NCBI RefSeq assembly: GCF_008632075.1
Contig: NZ_VWVM01000015.1
Coordinates: forward strand, 1 to 64,000
Length of the DNA stretch: 64,000 bases
Direction: 5' to 3'
DNA from: Candidatus Pantoea gossypiicola
Lineage (GTDB): Bacteria; Pseudomonadota; Gammaproteobacteria; Enterobacterales; Enterobacteriaceae
Both the position numbers and the translations under genes were made by a program. The notes beneath the pieces are model-generated. The model did not search any database. It saw nothing but the letters and a program-made list of their open reading frames with translations, and was not told the DNA's origin. Of the stretch, positions 32,521 to 43,687 are shown piece by piece. Numbering within the stretch: position 1 is the stretch's first letter; each line of letters starts with the position of its first letter.

Positions 32521-33315
32521 ATGGCAATTTCAATTAAAACCCCTGAAGAAATCGAAAAAATGCGCGTCGCGGGCCGACTGGCCGCCGAAGTGCTGGAGAT
32601 GATCGAACCCTACGTTAAACCGGGTGTGACCACCGGTGAACTGGACCGCATCTGCCACGAGCACATTACCCAAAAGCAACAGGCGGTCTCTGCCTGCCTC
32701 GGCTATCACGGCTTTCCGAAATCGGTCTGCATCTCCGTTAATGAAGTGGTGTGCCACGGCATCCCCAGCGACGATCGCCCGTTAAAAGATGGCGATATCG
32801 TCAATATTGATGTCACCGTGATTAAAGATGAGTACCACGGCGACACCTCTAAGATGTTTATCGTCGGCAAGCCGACCATTCAGGGCGAGCGCCTGTGCCG
32901 CGTCACGCAGGAGAGCCTCTATCTTTCCCTGCGTTTGATTAAGCCCGGCATTCGTCTGCGCGAGCTGGGCCGGGCTATCCAGAAGTATGTGGAAGCGAAT
33001 GACTTCTCCGTGGTGCGCGAATATTGCGGCCATGGCATCGGTAAGGGCTTCCACGAAGAGCCGCAGGTGCTGCATTACGATGCCGATGACAGCGGCGTGG
33101 TACTGCAGGCAGGCATGACCTTTACGGTAGAACCGATGGTCAATGCCGGTGATTACCGCATCCGCACAATGAAAGATGGCTGGACGGTAAAAACCAAAGA
33201 TCGCAGCTTGTCCGCACAGTATGAGCATACTATTGTGGTGACGGAAAACGGCTGTGAGATTTTAACCCTGCGTAAAGATGACACGATCCCTGCCGTGCTC
33301 GTTGCTGAAGGGTAA
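32521..33315 (+). CDS. map: Methionine aminopeptidase, type I
   Basis: The 264-residue dinuclear metal enzyme removes the initiator methionine from nascent proteins. The family ligands are visible: His79 in VVCHG, Asp97 in NIDVTV, Asp108 in GDTSKM, His in [12 protein letters not shown] and Glu in the TVEPM and YEHTIV segments. It is divergent from rpsB and ends in its own terminator before glnD. The start region has a weak Shine-Dalgarno sequence and a palindrome upstream. Confidence 0.97.
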   Translation: MAISIKTPEEIEKMRVAGRLAAEVLEMIEPYVKPGVTTGELDRICHEHITQKQQAVSACLGYHGFPKSVCISVNEVVCHGIPSDDRPLKDGDIVNIDVTVIKDEYHGDTSKMFIVGKPTIQGERLCRVTQESLYLSLRLIKPGIRLRELGRAIQKYVEANDFSVVREYCGHGIGKGFHEEPQVLHYDADDSGVVLQAGMTFTVEPMVNAGDYRIRTMKDGWTVKTKDRSLSAQYEHTIVVTENGCEILTLRKDDTIPAVLVAEG

Positions 33316-33332
33316 TTTTCCTCACACAGATC

Positions 33333-33359
33333 AAGCCGGCGATGAGCCGGCTTTTTTTT
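33333..33359 (+). terminator. map terminator
   Basis: AAGCCGGC (33333-33340), loop GATGA and GCCGGCTT (33346-33353) continue into eight T residues, a strong intrinsic terminator between map and glnD. Confidence 0.92.
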
Positions 33360-33382
33360 GGCTAAAAATAGAGAAAAGCTGC

Positions 33383-36037
33383 ATGAGCGTGAGTCTGTCA
33401 GAAGAGGTAAAAAACGGTCTGGTCGATTCGCCGGCCGAATGGGGTGACGACCAGCTGACCCGCGACATTCTGAAGCCGCGGCTGGAGCAGTTTCAGCAGC
33501 ACCTGGCTGCCGCATTTGATGCCGGTGAAGCCGTTGAGCCGCTGATTGATGCGCGTACGCTGTTTATCGATCGGCTGCTACGTCGCCTGTGGCGCTTTTT
33601 TGGCTTTGATGCGATGCCCTCTATCGCGCTGGTCGCCGTAGGCGGCTATGGCCGTGCCGAACTGCATCCGCTCTCTGACATTGATGTGTTGATCCTCAGC
33701 CGACAGCCGCTGGACGAACAGGCCGCACAGCGCACCAGCGATCTGCTGACGCTGATGTGGGACCTCAAGCTGGAAGTGGGCCATAGTGTCCGCACGCTGG
33801 AAGAGTGTCTGCTGGAAGGACTGTCAGACCTTACCGTTGCCACCAACCTGATTGAGTCGCGAATGCTGACCGGCGACGTGGCGCTGTTTCTGGAACTGCA
33901 GAAAAACATCTTCAGTGACGGCTTCTGGCCCTCATCCACCTTCTTTGCCGCCAAAATTGAAGAACAGCAGGAACGCCACAAGCGTTACCACGGCACCAGC
34001 TATAACCTTGAGCCGGACATCAAGAGCAGTCCGGGTGGTCTGCGCGATATCCATACGCTGCAGTGGGTCGCCCGACGTCATTTTGGTGCCACCACGCTGG
34101 ATGAGATGGTTGGCTTTGGTTTCCTCACCGATGCGGAGCGCAGCGAACTCAACGAATGCCAGGAATTTCTCTGGCGCATCCGCTTTGCCCTGCATCTCTC
34201 CCTGCCCCGCTACGATAATCGGCTGCTGTTCGATCGCCAGCTCAGCGTGGCGCAGCGCCTGAATTACCAGGGTGAAGGTAATGAGCCGGTCGAGCGAATG
34301 ATGAAAGACTTCTATCGCGTCACGCGGCGCATCGGCGAACTGAATCAGATGCTGCTGCAGCTGTTTGATGAGGCGATTCTGGCGCTCTCTACCAGCGAAA
34401 AACCGAGACCTGTCGATGATGATTTCCAGCTGCGTGGCGATTTGATCGACCTGCGCGATGAAACGCTGTTTACCCGCGAACCGCAGGCAATTCTGCGCAT
34501 GTTCTATGTCATGGTGCGTAACGACAGCATCAAAGGGATCTACTCCACGACTCTGCGTCATCTGCGCCATGCGCGTCGTCATCTTAAACAGCCGCTGTGT
34601 CAGATTCCGGAAGCGCGTCGCACTTTTATGTCGATTCTGCGTCATCCCGGGGCGGTCAGCCGGGCACTGGTACCGATGCACCGTCACAGCGTGTTATGGG
34701 CTTACACGCCGCTGTGGGGCCATATTGTCGGCCAGATGCAGTTTGATCTGTTTCACGCCTACACCGTGGATGAGCACACTATCCGCGTGTTGCAGAAGCT
34801 GGAAAGCTTTGCCAATGAAACCACCCGTCCGCAGCATCCGCTCTGCGTAGAGTTATGGCCGCGTCTGCCACAGCAGGAGTTGTTGCTGATGGCAGCACTG
34901 CTGCACGACATTGCCAAAGGGCGCGGCGGCGATCACTCGATTCTCGGCGCACAGGACGCGCTCGACTTCGCTGAAATGCATGGCCTGAACTCGCGGGAAA
35001 CGCAGCTGGTGGCCTGGCTGGTGCGCCATCATCTGCTGATGTCAGTGACAGCGCAAAGGCGCGATATTCAGGACCCGACGGTGATCCAGCAGTTCGCTGA
35101 GGTGATGCAGAATGAGAACCGGCTGCGCTATCTGGTTTGCCTGACCGTCGCCGATATCTGCGCCACCAACGAAAGCCTGTGGAACAGCTGGAAGCAGAGC
35201 CTGCTGCGCGAGCTCTTTTTCGCCACCGAGAAGCAGTTGCGACGCGGCATGGAAAACAGTCCGGACCTGCGTGAGCGGGTGCGTCACCATCGCCTGCAGG
35301 CGCTGGCGCTGCTACGGATGGACAACATCGATGAAGAGCGCCTGCACCAGATCTGGAATCGCTGCCGGGCAGATTATTTCCTGCGCCATACGCCTAATCA
35401 GATTGCCTGGCATGCCCGCCACTTACTGGTTCACGATCTGAAGAAACCGCTGGTGCTGGTCAGTCCGCAGGCCACGCGCGGCGGAACCGAAATTTTCATC
35501 TGGAGTCCCGATCGTCCGCACCTGTTTGCCGCCGTCGCCGGAGAACTCGACCGCCGCAATCTCAGCGTTCACGACGCGCAGATCTTTACCAGCCGCGACG
35601 GCATGGCCATGGATACCTTTATTGTGCTGGAACCGGATGGCAGCCCGCTGTCGCCAGATCGCCATCCGATGATCATTCAGGCGCTGGAGCAGGCGATCAC
35701 CCAGTCTGACTGGGTGCCGCCGCGTACCCGCCGTCCGTCAGCCAAACTCCGACATTTTAGCGTGGATACCGAGGTCAATTTTCTGCCAACGCATACTGAT
35801 CGTCGCAGCTACCTGGAGCTGGTGGCGCTGGATCAGCCAGGCCTGCTGGCGCGGGTCGGCGAAGTTTTTGCCGATCTCGGTGTGTCGCTGCACGGCGCAC
35901 GCATCAGTACCATCGGCGAGCGGGTCGAAGATTTGTTTATTCTGGCCAACAGTGAACGTCAGGCGCTGGACGAAGAAATGCGCAAAGCGTTGCAACAACG
36001 GTTGACAGAGGCCCTTAATCCAAACGATAAAGTGTGA
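33383..36037 (+). CDS. glnD: Bifunctional PII uridylyltransferase/uridylyl-removing enzyme
   Basis: The 884-residue sensor adds or removes UMP on PII proteins in response to glutamine, setting nitrogen assimilation. The nucleotidyltransferase motif [19 protein letters not shown] is near residue 87. The HD hydrolase domain has [12 protein letters not shown] near 510, and two ACT domains lie in about the last 190 residues. The ATG at 33383 was chosen because it follows the map terminator. An earlier in-frame start at 33278 would lie inside map. E. coli GlnD has 890 residues. Confidence 0.96.
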   Translation: MSVSLSEEVKNGLVDSPAEWGDDQLTRDILKPRLEQFQQHLAAAFDAGEAVEPLIDARTLFIDRLLRRLWRFFGFDAMPSIALVAVGGYGRAELHPLSDIDVLILSRQPLDEQAAQRTSDLLTLMWDLKLEVGHSVRTLEECLLEGLSDLTVATNLIESRMLTGDVALFLELQKNIFSDGFWPSSTFFAAKIEEQQERHKRYHGTSYNLEPDIKSSPGGLRDIHTLQWVARRHFGATTLDEMVGFGFLTDAERSELNECQEFLWRIRFALHLSLPRYDNRLLFDRQLSVAQRLNYQGEGNEPVERMMKDFYRVTRRIGELNQMLLQLFDEAILALSTSEKPRPVDDDFQLRGDLIDLRDETLFTREPQAILRMFYVMVRNDSIKGIYSTTLRHLRHARRHLKQPLCQIPEARRTFMSILRHPGAVSRALVPMHRHSVLWAYTPLWGHIVGQMQFDLFHAYTVDEHTIRVLQKLESFANETTRPQHPLCVELWPRLPQQELLLMAALLHDIAKGRGGDHSILGAQDALDFAEMHGLNSRETQLVAWLVRHHLLMSVTAQRRDIQDPTVIQQFAEVMQNENRLRYLVCLTVADICATNESLWNSWKQSLLRELFFATEKQLRRGMENSPDLRERVRHHRLQALALLRMDNIDEERLHQIWNRCRADYFLRHTPNQIAWHARHLLVHDLKKPLVLVSPQATRGGTEIFIWSPDRPHLFAAVAGELDRRNLSVHDAQIFTSRDGMAMDTFIVLEPDGSPLSPDRHPMIIQALEQAITQSDWVPPRTRRPSAKLRHFSVDTEVNFLPTHTDRRSYLELVALDQPGLLARVGEVFADLGVSLHGARISTIGERVEDLFILANSERQALDEEMRKALQQRLTEALNPNDKV

Positions 36038-36120
36038 CCAGACTCGATTTGTAAACATTAATCTCTTTACTTGTGTCGGGTTATTGCCCGGCATCGCACA
36101 TGACAGATCAGGAAAAAAAT

Positions 36121-36945
36121 ATGCAACAGTTACAGAGCGTTATTGAATCCGCCTTCGAACGTCGCGCTGACATCACCCCTGCCAGCGTTGACAGCGAAAC
36201 CCGTGATGCCATCAACCAGGTGATCTCTCTGCTGGACAGCGGTGAGCTGCGCGTTGCTGAGAAGATCGACGGCGAGTGGGTAACGCATCAGTGGCTGAAG
36301 AAAGCAGTGCTGCTCTCTTTCCGCATCAATGACAATCAGGTAATGGAAGGTGCAGAAACCCGCTTTTACGACAAAGTGCCAATGAAGTTTGCCGGCTGGG
36401 ACGAAGCGCGTTTCAAAGCTGCAGGCTTCCGCGTCGTGCCGCCTGCGGCTGTCCGTCAGGGTGCCTGTATCGCCCGCAATACGGTGCTGATGCCTTCTTA
36501 CGTCAACATTGGCGCTTTCGTAGATGAAGGTACCATGGTAGACACCTGGGCGACCGTCGGCTCCTGTGCGCAGATTGGTAAAAACGTTCACCTTTCTGGC
36601 GGCGTGGGTATCGGTGGCGTGCTGGAACCGCTGCAGGCTAACCCGACCATTATCGAAGACAACTGCTTCATTGGCGCACGCTCTGAAATCGTTGAAGGCG
36701 TGATTGTTGAAGAAGGCTCAGTGATCTCAATGGGCGTTTACATCGGTCAGAGCACCAAAATTTATGACCGCGAAACGGGCGAAGTCCATTATGGTCGTGT
36801 GCCTGCCGGTTCCGTGGTGGTTTCAGGTAACCTGCCGTCCAAAGATGGCAGCTACAGTCTCTACTGTGCGGTGATCGTGAAGAAAGTCGATGCGAAAACG
36901 CTGGGCAAAACCGGTATCAACGAACTGCTGCGCACTATAGAGTGA
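36121..36945 (+). CDS. dapD: Tetrahydrodipicolinate N-succinyltransferase
   Basis: The 274-residue trimeric beta-helix enzyme transfers succinyl from succinyl-CoA to tetrahydrodipicolinate in the lysine/meso-diaminopimelate pathway, feeding peptidoglycan. Hexapeptide repeats run through about residues 105-245 ([20 protein letters not shown]). The ATG at 36121 follows an AGGA site and gives the E. coli length exactly. An in-frame ATG 16 codons upstream has no family support. A terminator follows the stop. Confidence 0.97.
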   Translation: MQQLQSVIESAFERRADITPASVDSETRDAINQVISLLDSGELRVAEKIDGEWVTHQWLKKAVLLSFRINDNQVMEGAETRFYDKVPMKFAGWDEARFKAAGFRVVPPAAVRQGACIARNTVLMPSYVNIGAFVDEGTMVDTWATVGSCAQIGKNVHLSGGVGIGGVLEPLQANPTIIEDNCFIGARSEIVEGVIVEEGSVISMGVYIGQSTKIYDRETGEVHYGRVPAGSVVVSGNLPSKDGSYSLYCAVIVKKVDAKTLGKTGINELLRTIE

Positions 36946-36952
36946 TTAATCT

Positions 36953-36986
36953 GACGGGCTGGAAACCAGCCCGTCATCTTTTCTTT
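36953..36986 (+). terminator. dapD terminator
   Basis: GACGGGCTGG (36953-36962), loop AAA and CCAGCCCGTC (36966-36975), a perfect 10-bp stem, then ATCTTTTCTTT. Confidence 0.9.
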
Positions 36987-37022
36987 ACAGTCATTACCAA
37001 ATAACATGCTTCGCGCCGCGAA

Positions 37023-37071
37023 TTAACTGGTGCGTTTAGTTTTTATCCAGGTCATAATCCGCGCCAGTTAA
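37023..37071 (+). repeat. Long-loop inverted repeat upstream of yaeH
   Basis: TTAACTGGTGCG (37023-37034) and CGCGCCAGTTAA (37060-37071) pair over 12 bp with a single G-U wobble around a 25-base loop. It lies about 100 bp before yaeH in a gap with no gene. It could be an operator pair or a leader hairpin, and no regulator is implied by sequence alone. Confidence 0.5.
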
Positions 37072-37169
37072 ATCCTGTCGCGCAATGTTCATCCCGCTTA
37101 TTTATGTCTACAGTTGACGGACGTCATGAACAAGTCTGCGCGCTTCTCACTTTTGATGGAAACAACGCT

Positions 37170-37562
37170 ATGTATGACAATCTGAAAAGCTTAGGTATCA
37201 GTAATCCGGACGACATTGACCGCTACAGCCTGCGTCAGGAAGCCAATAACGACATTCTGAAGATCTACTTCCGCAAAGATAAAGGCGAGTTTTTCGCGAA
37301 GAGCGTTAAATTCAAATATCCGCGCCAGCGCAAAACTGTCGTTGCCGATCACGCGACGCAGGGCTACAAAGAAGTTCAGGAAATCAGCCCGAATCTGCGT
37401 TATGTCATCGATGAACTGGACCAGATTTGCCAGCGCGATCAGGTTGAAGTGGATCTGAAACGCAAAATTCTGGATGACCTGCGTCATCTGGAAAGCGTCG
37501 TCGCCCACAAGATCTCAGAAATTGAATCGGACCTGGAAAAATTAACCCGTAACAGCCGTTAA
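37170..37562 (+). CDS. yaeH: UPF0325 family protein YaeH
   Basis: The 130-residue protein is of unknown function. It aligns along its length with E. coli YaeH (128 residues): [10 protein letters not shown] at the start, [15 protein letters not shown] centrally and a helical, probably coiled-coil C-terminal part (residues 85-128). The ATG at 37170 follows GGAAAC. The frame is open 22 codons further upstream, but that part does not resemble the family. No membrane segment or signal peptide is present. Confidence 0.9.
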   Translation: MYDNLKSLGISNPDDIDRYSLRQEANNDILKIYFRKDKGEFFAKSVKFKYPRQRKTVVADHATQGYKEVQEISPNLRYVIDELDQICQRDQVEVDLKRKILDDLRHLESVVAHKISEIESDLEKLTRNSR

Positions 37563-37580
37563 TGTCCTGTACGACAAGAG

Positions 37581-37604
37581 AGGCCAGCTTTGCTGGCCTT
37601 TTTT
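37581..37604 (+). terminator. yaeH terminator
   Basis: AGGCCAGC (37581-37588), loop TTT and GCTGGCCT (37592-37599) then a T run, in the 60-bp gap between convergent yaeH and cdaR. Confidence 0.9.
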
Positions 37605-37622
37605 ATGCCGCAAATCTGCTCT

Positions 37623-38780
37623 CTACCCCTGCTCATCCAGTTGCAAAGCCACATAGAGCAACAGCCTGTCGTCAAAATGGCCCAGATTCAGTCCGGTCAG
37701 TTCAGAAATCCGGTTCAGGCGGTACTCCAGCGTATTACGATGAATGAACAGCGCACGTGCGGTAGCGCTCGGCTGGACGTTATGGGTGAACCAAGCGATT
37801 AGCGTGCGGCGCAGCAAACCGTTGTTATCCATGCTCTTGAGCTTCGCCAGCGGCCGGGCGAGTTCATTGGCCTGCCAGCCGCCTCGCAGGCTGTCGAGCA
37901 GCACCGGCAGTACCAGATCCTGATAAAAATAGCTGCGCACTTCGGGCATACGCTGCTTGCCCACCATCATGGTGGTGCGCGCCGTCCGGTAAGAGCGTGC
38001 GATACTGCCCGGCCCGGTAAAGAAGTTACCCAGCGCGATGCGCATCCGAAGATGACCACTCTCTTTCATCCGCTGCAGCAACTGCTCAACGCGGCGTCGA
38101 TGATCATCCTGATCGTAACGTCCATGCCCATTCAGGGCGGGTTTCAGCACCACCATTTCGGTCAGTGACACAATGGCGATCAGATTATCGCGCTCCGGTG
38201 TGGTCAGCAGCGTTTGCAGTTGCTGTAGCTCTGACATCGCACTGTCGACACCAAGCTGACCGCTATCCACCTCCAGAACGGCCACCACTCGCGGTTGATT
38301 AAGATCGATGCCAAGCCGCTGAGCCCATTCGGTGAGCTGTGGCGACAGAGTATCGCTGCGGATGAGATTCAGCACCAGCTCTTCACGCAGACGGCTGTCC
38401 TGTGCCAGCATATGCAGAAGCCGCGCCTGCTCCAGCATCATTTCTGCGGTCATGCAGACCAGCTCGCCGTAGTGTCTCAAGGCCAGCGGCTCGCCGGTCA
38501 GGCCAATCACCCCGACGATGTCACCATCAATGCGCAGCGGCAGGTTAATGCCGGGCCGTACGCCATGAAGGTGTTTAGCTACCGCTTCATCGATGTCGAC
38601 TACGCGGCCCTGCGAAAGCACCAGCAGCGCACCTTCGTGCAACTCCCCAATGCGTTCCCGGTCACCGCTGCCGATAATGCGGCCCCGCGCATCCATCACA
38701 TTGACATTGCTGTCAATAATTTTCATGGTGCGCGCCACGATATCCTGTGCCAGCCGGGCATCAAGGTGATAGGTAGCCAT
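37623..38780 (-). CDS. cdaR: Carbohydrate diacid transcriptional activator CdaR
   Basis: The 385-residue activator matches E. coli CdaR (SdaR) in length. It contains an N-terminal sugar-diacid recognition domain (about 1-140; DIVARTMKIIDSNVNVMDARG) and a C-terminal PucR-type helix-turn-helix (FIHRNTLEYRLNRISELTG, near residue 350). In E. coli it activates uptake and breakdown genes for galactarate, glucarate and glycerate. No such target genes are in this window. A CAGGAG site precedes the ATG. Confidence 0.93.
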   Translation of the reverse strand: MATYHLDARLAQDIVARTMKIIDSNVNVMDARGRIIGSGDRERIGELHEGALLVLSQGRVVDIDEAVAKHLHGVRPGINLPLRIDGDIVGVIGLTGEPLALRHYGELVCMTAEMMLEQARLLHMLAQDSRLREELVLNLIRSDTLSPQLTEWAQRLGIDLNQPRVVAVLEVDSGQLGVDSAMSELQQLQTLLTTPERDNLIAIVSLTEMVVLKPALNGHGRYDQDDHRRRVEQLLQRMKESGHLRMRIALGNFFTGPGSIARSYRTARTTMMVGKQRMPEVRSYFYQDLVLPVLLDSLRGGWQANELARPLAKLKSMDNNGLLRRTLIAWFTHNVQPSATARALFIHRNTLEYRLNRISELTGLNLGHFDDRLLLYVALQLDEQG

Positions 38781-38920
38781 CCATTACTCCTGAAAAAGAG
38801 GGGGGAGAAACAGAATACGCATGGGAAGCAGGCAGCACATTGTGCATTTGCATAGAGCCAGCCGGTCATTTGCCGAATTTGCGGTAAGCATCACACTCTG
38901 CCGGGGCAAACGCCGGGCAT

Positions 38921-38945
38921 AAAAAAGGCAGACCGCAGTCCGCCT
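38921..38945 (-). terminator. degP terminator
   Basis: On the minus strand AGGCGGAC, loop TGCG and GTCTGCCT form an 8-bp stem (one G-U pair) followed by six T residues, about 20 bp after the degP stop. Confidence 0.88.
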
Positions 38946-38965
38946 CTTTATCAGTGGTCGTTCCG

Positions 38966-40399
38966 TTACTGCATCAGCAGGTAGATACTGCTATCGCCGC
39001 GCTTCACATTCAGCGCCAGAACAGCGGGCTTGGTATCGAGGACTTTGCGCAGCTCGCCGAGGTTGGTTACCGGCTGCTGGTTAACGCCCTGAATCACGTC
39101 ACCCTTCTTCAGGCCGATACGCGCTGCGGCACTGCCCGCTTTCACATTATCAACGCGAACGCCTTTATCGCCGGTTTCAACATTGCTGAGGTCAGCGCCT
39201 TCAATGCCGTTGTAGATGGTGGCGGACTGCACTTTCGCCTGGCTGCTCTGCTGCAACTTAACAGAAACATCGACCGGTTTGCCGTCACGCAGCAGGCCCA
39301 GCTTCAGGGTGGTGCCAACCGGCAGTGAACCCACTTCTGCACGCAGTGAAGCAAAGCTGCTCAGCGGTTTGCCGTTCATGGAGACAATCACGTCACCGGC
39401 TTTAATACCCGCTTTCGCGGCAGCGGAGTCTGGCAGTACCTGGCTGACAAACGCACCACGCTGTGCGTCCACCTTCATCGCTTTAGCCAGTTCGGAATTG
39501 AGTTCCGTGCCCTGCACGCCCAGCTCGCCGCGTTTCACCTGTCCAAACTCCACCATCTGCGCCGTCAGGTTTTTCACCATGTTGCTGGGGATAGCAAAGC
39601 CGATACCGATGTTGCCGCCATCCGGTGCCAGAATCGCGGTGTTAATCCCGATCAGCTCACCGTTGAGGTTAACCAGCGCACCACCGGAGTTGCCCCGGTT
39701 AATCGCCGCATCGGTCTGAATAAAGTTCTCATAATTTTCCACATTCAGGCCGCTGCGTCCCAGCGCAGAGACGATACCTGACGTCACGGTTTCGCCCAGT
39801 CCGTAAGGGTTACCGATGGCCACGGTGTAATCACCCACCCGCAGGCTGTCAGAGTCGGCGATCTTCACTGCGGTCAGGTTTTTGGCGTCCTGCAGCTGCA
39901 CCAGCGCAATATCGGAACTCGGATCTTTGCCAATGACTTTGGCGTCATAGCGACGGCCATCGCTCAGCTGCACCTGAATTTTGGTGGCATTGTTCACCAC
40001 GTGGTTGTTGGTGACCACATAGCCTTTCTCGGCGTTAATGATGACACCCGATCCCAGCGCGCGGAATTTCTCCTGCTGGGTATCCGGGCCTGGCGCTCCG
40101 CCGTTACCACCGTTCTGGCACATGGGTGAACCCTGGAACGGTGAACCGTCCTGGCAGAATGGCGAATTGTCGCCAAAGAATTGCTGAAACTGCTGTGGCA
40201 TGCGTGGCGTTTTGACTGTGGTGGTGCCCTCAACGCTGATACTGACCACAGACGGCATCACTTTTTCCAGCATGGGAGCCAGGCTTGGCAGTTGCTGGCT
40301 TTCGGAAGAGGCCGTTTGCGCAGCAGAAACAGTAACAGGGGCGAGCGCCATGCTCAGGCTCAACGCCAGCGCACTTAACACTAAAGTCTTTTTTTTCAT
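38966..40399 (-). CDS. degP: Periplasmic serine protease/chaperone DegP (HtrA)
   Basis: The 477-residue precursor yields a periplasmic cage-forming protease that degrades or refolds damaged envelope proteins. The signal peptide is residues 1-26. The catalytic triad is His133 (TNNHV), Asp163 (SSDIAL) and Ser238 (GNSGG) in precursor numbering. Two cysteines lie in the LA-loop region near residues 82-94. Two PDZ domains occupy about 285-375 and 390-475. A sigma-E promoter lies 52 bp upstream of the ATG. Confidence 0.97.
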   Translation of the reverse strand: MKKKTLVLSALALSLSMALAPVTVSAAQTASSESQQLPSLAPMLEKVMPSVVSISVEGTTTVKTPRMPQQFQQFFGDNSPFCQDGSPFQGSPMCQNGGNGGAPGPDTQQEKFRALGSGVIINAEKGYVVTNNHVVNNATKIQVQLSDGRRYDAKVIGKDPSSDIALVQLQDAKNLTAVKIADSDSLRVGDYTVAIGNPYGLGETVTSGIVSALGRSGLNVENYENFIQTDAAINRGNSGGALVNLNGELIGINTAILAPDGGNIGIGFAIPSNMVKNLTAQMVEFGQVKRGELGVQGTELNSELAKAMKVDAQRGAFVSQVLPDSAAAKAGIKAGDVIVSMNGKPLSSFASLRAEVGSLPVGTTLKLGLLRDGKPVDVSVKLQQSSQAKVQSATIYNGIEGADLSNVETGDKGVRVDNVKAGSAAARIGLKKGDVIQGVNQQPVTNLGELRKVLDTKPAVLALNVKRGDSSIYLLMQ

Positions 40400-40450
40400 T
40401 TTTCGTTTCTCAATAAGATTACTGTTCAGACCATTGCTGTGGTCGAAAGG

Positions 40451-40478
40451 TGAGATAAATGTTTTAGCGCGAAGTTCC
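40451..40478 (-). promoter_or_regulatory. Sigma-E promoter of degP
   Basis: On the minus strand GGAACTT (40478-40472) is followed after exactly 16 bp by TCTCA (40455-40451), close to the sigma-E consensus GGAACTT-N16-TCTGA. This matches known sigma-E control of degP in E. coli and ties the gene to rseP elsewhere in the window. Confidence 0.82.
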
Positions 40479-40533
40479 TTTAAAAGTTTAAGTCAAAGGT
40501 AAAAATTTATTCGCGCTCTTTACAATCGGCGGC

Positions 40534-42024
40534 TTATTCTACTGCCATCAGACGCCGGTACTCATCCCAGGCATAGAGATCGGTCATACCGCTAATATAA
40601 TCCTGAATAAGCCGGAAGCGATAATAACGCTCCCACAACAGCCGCTGATATTTATGCTCCACAACCAGATTACGCATCTTGTGCAAATAGGCTTTGCGGT
40701 GTTTCCCGGAGAGCTTATGAAAAAGTCGCGTTTCAATCGGGTGCTGGCGTAAAAAATCCTCATTCATCAGCGTGGTAAAGGCTTCATAATTGAGGCGCAT
40801 CAGCGGCTGATAGATCTCCAGCAGCCCTTTAATCACGCGGTAACCCTGCAGCTCCAGCTGTTCAACTTCGGAGTGATTAAACACCTGCTGGCGCGCAACG
40901 GTCTTAAACAGTTGCAGTAAGCGACCCTCTTCACCCTCATCTTCCAGCAGCGCATGGTTAAAACTTCCCTCGAATATTGCAGGAAGATTATCAACAAAAC
41001 GTTTCACCGCGTAACTGACCAGCACGCTCTGAACATTTACGCGTAATGACATAAAAAACTGATCGCTGCGGCTGCGGCGTTTTTTACTGCAGGCTTCACG
41101 CCAGGCTTCACCAATAGTTCGGCTGAAAGCGTCATTATTTTTAACCGGCCCCCAGGTTTTATTGAGAAATTCAAACAAACTCTCAACATTAAAGATATCT
41201 TTTTCTACAGCGTCGTCCAAATCGGCAATACAATAGGAGATATCATCCGCCGCTTCCATTATATAGGTGAGCGGAAAGCGGTGGTGTTCTTCCATATTGG
41301 TGGCAGCACGCAGGTCGGCAATATAATCCTGCTCAGAGAGATAAAAACCGGGCTTCTTCATTAACACGCTAAATTCGGCAGGCTTTTCACCCTGCCACCA
41401 GGCAGGTGCAGTGTATTTCAGAATACAGGCGACCTGAGAGTAGCTGAGATTGAGTTGCAGCAGCGTATGCACCATACGGATAGCCTGCGCGTTGCCCTCA
41501 AAATGGCAGAGATCCTGGCGTATCATGGCGTTCAGCTCATCAAAGGCTTTACGCTGCGCATCGCCTTCAACCCCCGCCACCAGCGGATCGACCAGCTCGG
41601 CAGCCAGGTTATCTTCAAACCAGTCGTTAATAGCCGCCTCGCCAAAATGACCAAACGGCGGATTACCCACGTCATGCAGCAGACACGCCATTTCGATCAG
41701 GCTTTCAAAAGCGCCTTCAAGCTCATCCAGACCATATTGTGCCAGTCCACCCTGCATCTTCAGGGTTTGCAGGATCTCTTTGGTGATGTAGCGTCCGGTC
41801 TGCTGCACCTCCAGCGAGTGCGTCAGTCGGGAACGGACGGCGGCATTGCGCTCCAGCGGAAAGACCTGCGTTTTCTGCTGCAGTCGCCGGATGGCGGCAG
41901 AGTTGATAATCCGTCCACGATCGCTCTCAAAATGGCGGGTAATGTAATATTCGCCTTCCGGATCTTTTCGGCTGGTATAAGGGCGCGAGAAGCTGATCTT
42001 CTTCCTGAAATTGATCGCCGACAT
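40534..42024 (-). CDS. dgt: Deoxyguanosine triphosphate triphosphohydrolase
   Basis: The 496-residue HD-domain enzyme splits dGTP into deoxyguanosine and triphosphate. The metal-binding histidines and aspartate are in [10 protein letters not shown] (near residue 67) and [16 protein letters not shown] (near 115). E. coli Dgt has 505 residues and forms hexamers. It is divergent from mtnN across 92 bp and upstream of degP on the minus strand. Confidence 0.96.
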   Translation of the reverse strand: MSAINFRKKISFSRPYTSRKDPEGEYYITRHFESDRGRIINSAAIRRLQQKTQVFPLERNAAVRSRLTHSLEVQQTGRYITKEILQTLKMQGGLAQYGLDELEGAFESLIEMACLLHDVGNPPFGHFGEAAINDWFEDNLAAELVDPLVAGVEGDAQRKAFDELNAMIRQDLCHFEGNAQAIRMVHTLLQLNLSYSQVACILKYTAPAWWQGEKPAEFSVLMKKPGFYLSEQDYIADLRAATNMEEHHRFPLTYIMEAADDISYCIADLDDAVEKDIFNVESLFEFLNKTWGPVKNNDAFSRTIGEAWREACSKKRRSRSDQFFMSLRVNVQSVLVSYAVKRFVDNLPAIFEGSFNHALLEDEGEEGRLLQLFKTVARQQVFNHSEVEQLELQGYRVIKGLLEIYQPLMRLNYEAFTTLMNEDFLRQHPIETRLFHKLSGKHRKAYLHKMRNLVVEHKYQRLLWERYYRFRLIQDYISGMTDLYAWDEYRRLMAVE

Positions 42025-42116
42025 GAATTACCCCTGACTTTTTCGTGAATTAATCCCCTGGATGCCATGGTAGACTATGCCCTAAATTTTGATTCTTTAC
42101 ATTAGCGGAACTCACT

Positions 42117-42815
42117 ATGAAAGCAGGCATTATTGGCGCGATGGAGCAGGAAGTCACACTGCTGCGCGACAAAATTGAAAACCGTCAAACGCTGTCGCTG
42201 GCGGGTTGTGAAATCTATACCGGCACCCTGCAGGGCGTTGAGGTGGCACTGCTGAAATCAGGCATTGGTAAAACCTCTGCGGCGCTGGGCACCACGCTGC
42301 TGCTGCAGCTCTGCAAACCCGATGTGGTGATCAACACCGGTTCGGCGGGCGGTTTAGCGCCGTCGCTCAGCGTCGGCGATATCGTAGTGTCAGATGAAGT
42401 GCGTTATCACGATGCGGATGTCACCGCTTTTGGTTACGAGCCAGGGCAGATGGCGGGTTGCCCGGCCGCGTTTATGGCAGACAGCAAGCTTATCGCCGCA
42501 GCGGAAGCCTGCATTAAGCAGCTGGACCTGAATGCCGTACGCGGTCTGGTGGTAAGCGGTGATGCCTTTATCAATGGTGCCGAACCGCTGGCGCGCATTC
42601 GCAACCTGTTCCCACAGGCGATTGCCGTTGAGATGGAAGCGACTGCCATCGGTCACGTCTGTCATCAGTTCCAGGTACCGTTTGTGGTGGTCCGTGCGAT
42701 TTCCGACGTGGCCGATAAGGAATCTCATCTCAGCTTTGATGAGTTCTTAAGCGTAGCGGCGAAGCAATCTTCGCTGTTGGTGGAGAACCTGCTGGCGCAT
42801 CTGGCGCGTGGCTAA
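42117..42815 (+). CDS. mtnN: 5'-methylthioadenosine/S-adenosylhomocysteine nucleosidase
   Basis: The 232-residue nucleosidase hydrolyses methylthioadenosine and S-adenosylhomocysteine, recycling methionine and supplying S-ribosylhomocysteine for LuxS. Glu12 (AMEQE), Glu in VEMEAT near 174 and Asp in ISDVADK near 197 are the catalytic set. Length equals E. coli Pfs (232). Its last 8 bp overlap btuF, indicating one transcript. Confidence 0.97.
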   Translation: MKAGIIGAMEQEVTLLRDKIENRQTLSLAGCEIYTGTLQGVEVALLKSGIGKTSAALGTTLLLQLCKPDVVINTGSAGGLAPSLSVGDIVVSDEVRYHDADVTAFGYEPGQMAGCPAAFMADSKLIAAAEACIKQLDLNAVRGLVVSGDAFINGAEPLARIRNLFPQAIAVEMEATAIGHVCHQFQVPFVVVRAISDVADKESHLSFDEFLSVAAKQSSLLVENLLAHLARG

Positions 42816-43602
42816 AACGCTGCTTTTCTGCTGGCTGCTGCTGTTGAGCGGCAGCCTGCTTGCCTCCCCGCCCCGTGTTATCACCCTCGCTCCCCACCTT
42901 ACTGAACTCGCCTTTGCTGCCGGGATTACGCCGATTGCGGTCAGTGCGTGGTCTGACTACCCGCCGCAGGCGAAACAGATTGAACAGGTCGCCAACTGGC
43001 AGGGCATCAAGGCCGAACGCATTCTGCAGCTCAAACCGGATCTGGTCTTAGCCTGGCGCGGCGGTAATCCGCAACGTCAGATTGACCAGTTGCAGCAGCT
43101 TGGGGTACCGGTTAAATGGATTGATCCGCAGACGCTGGAGGAGATGTTCACGGCGCTGGTCGATCTGGGCCGCTGGAGTCCCAGCCCGGAGCAGGCAAGC
43201 AGAGCGGCTCAGGCGTTACGGCAGCAGGAAGCCGCACTGCGTCAGCGCTATACTCACCTGACTGCGGTTCCGCTTTTTTTACAGTTTGGACAGCAGCCGC
43301 TGTTTACCGCCGCCAGAGCCACGCTGCAGAATGAGATTATTACATTATGTGGTGGCAGGAATATCTTTGCCGACAGTCGCGTCAGCTGGCCACAGGTTAG
43401 CCGTGAGCAGGTACTGATGCGCCATCCTCAGGCCGTGGTGACAGCGGGCAGTGCACAGCAGGCGGAAAACATCCGTGACTTCTGGCGGCCACAGCTCACT
43501 GTGCCGGTGATTGCCATCAACGAGGACTGGCTGAGCCGGCCAGGCCCACGACTGCTGCTGGCGGCGCAGCAACTCTGTGTGGCCCTGCATCCCGCTGAAT
43601 AA
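42808..43602 (+). CDS. btuF: Vitamin B12 ABC transporter, substrate-binding protein
   Basis: The 264-residue periplasmic protein binds cobalamin and hands it to BtuCD. The signal peptide ([19 protein letters not shown]) has no lipobox. The class III binding-protein fold is recognisable from [17 protein letters not shown], then [20 protein letters not shown], to the C-terminal [11 protein letters not shown]. It starts at GTG, overlapping the mtnN end by 8 bp. In E. coli the next gene is yadS. Here a small secreted protein follows. Confidence 0.95.
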   Translation: MAKTLLFCWLLLLSGSLLASPPRVITLAPHLTELAFAAGITPIAVSAWSDYPPQAKQIEQVANWQGIKAERILQLKPDLVLAWRGGNPQRQIDQLQQLGVPVKWIDPQTLEEMFTALVDLGRWSPSPEQASRAAQALRQQEAALRQRYTHLTAVPLFLQFGQQPLFTAARATLQNEIITLCGGRNIFADSRVSWPQVSREQVLMRHPQAVVTAGSAQQAENIRDFWRPQLTVPVIAINEDWLSRPGPRLLLAAQQLCVALHPAE

Positions 43603-43687
43603 ACCAGCGAAATGATTAAAGTTGCTGCACTTTTTGCCGTTAATCAATACCAGAGACGAGCCGGCCACGTATGCTTGCCGTCCTTTT

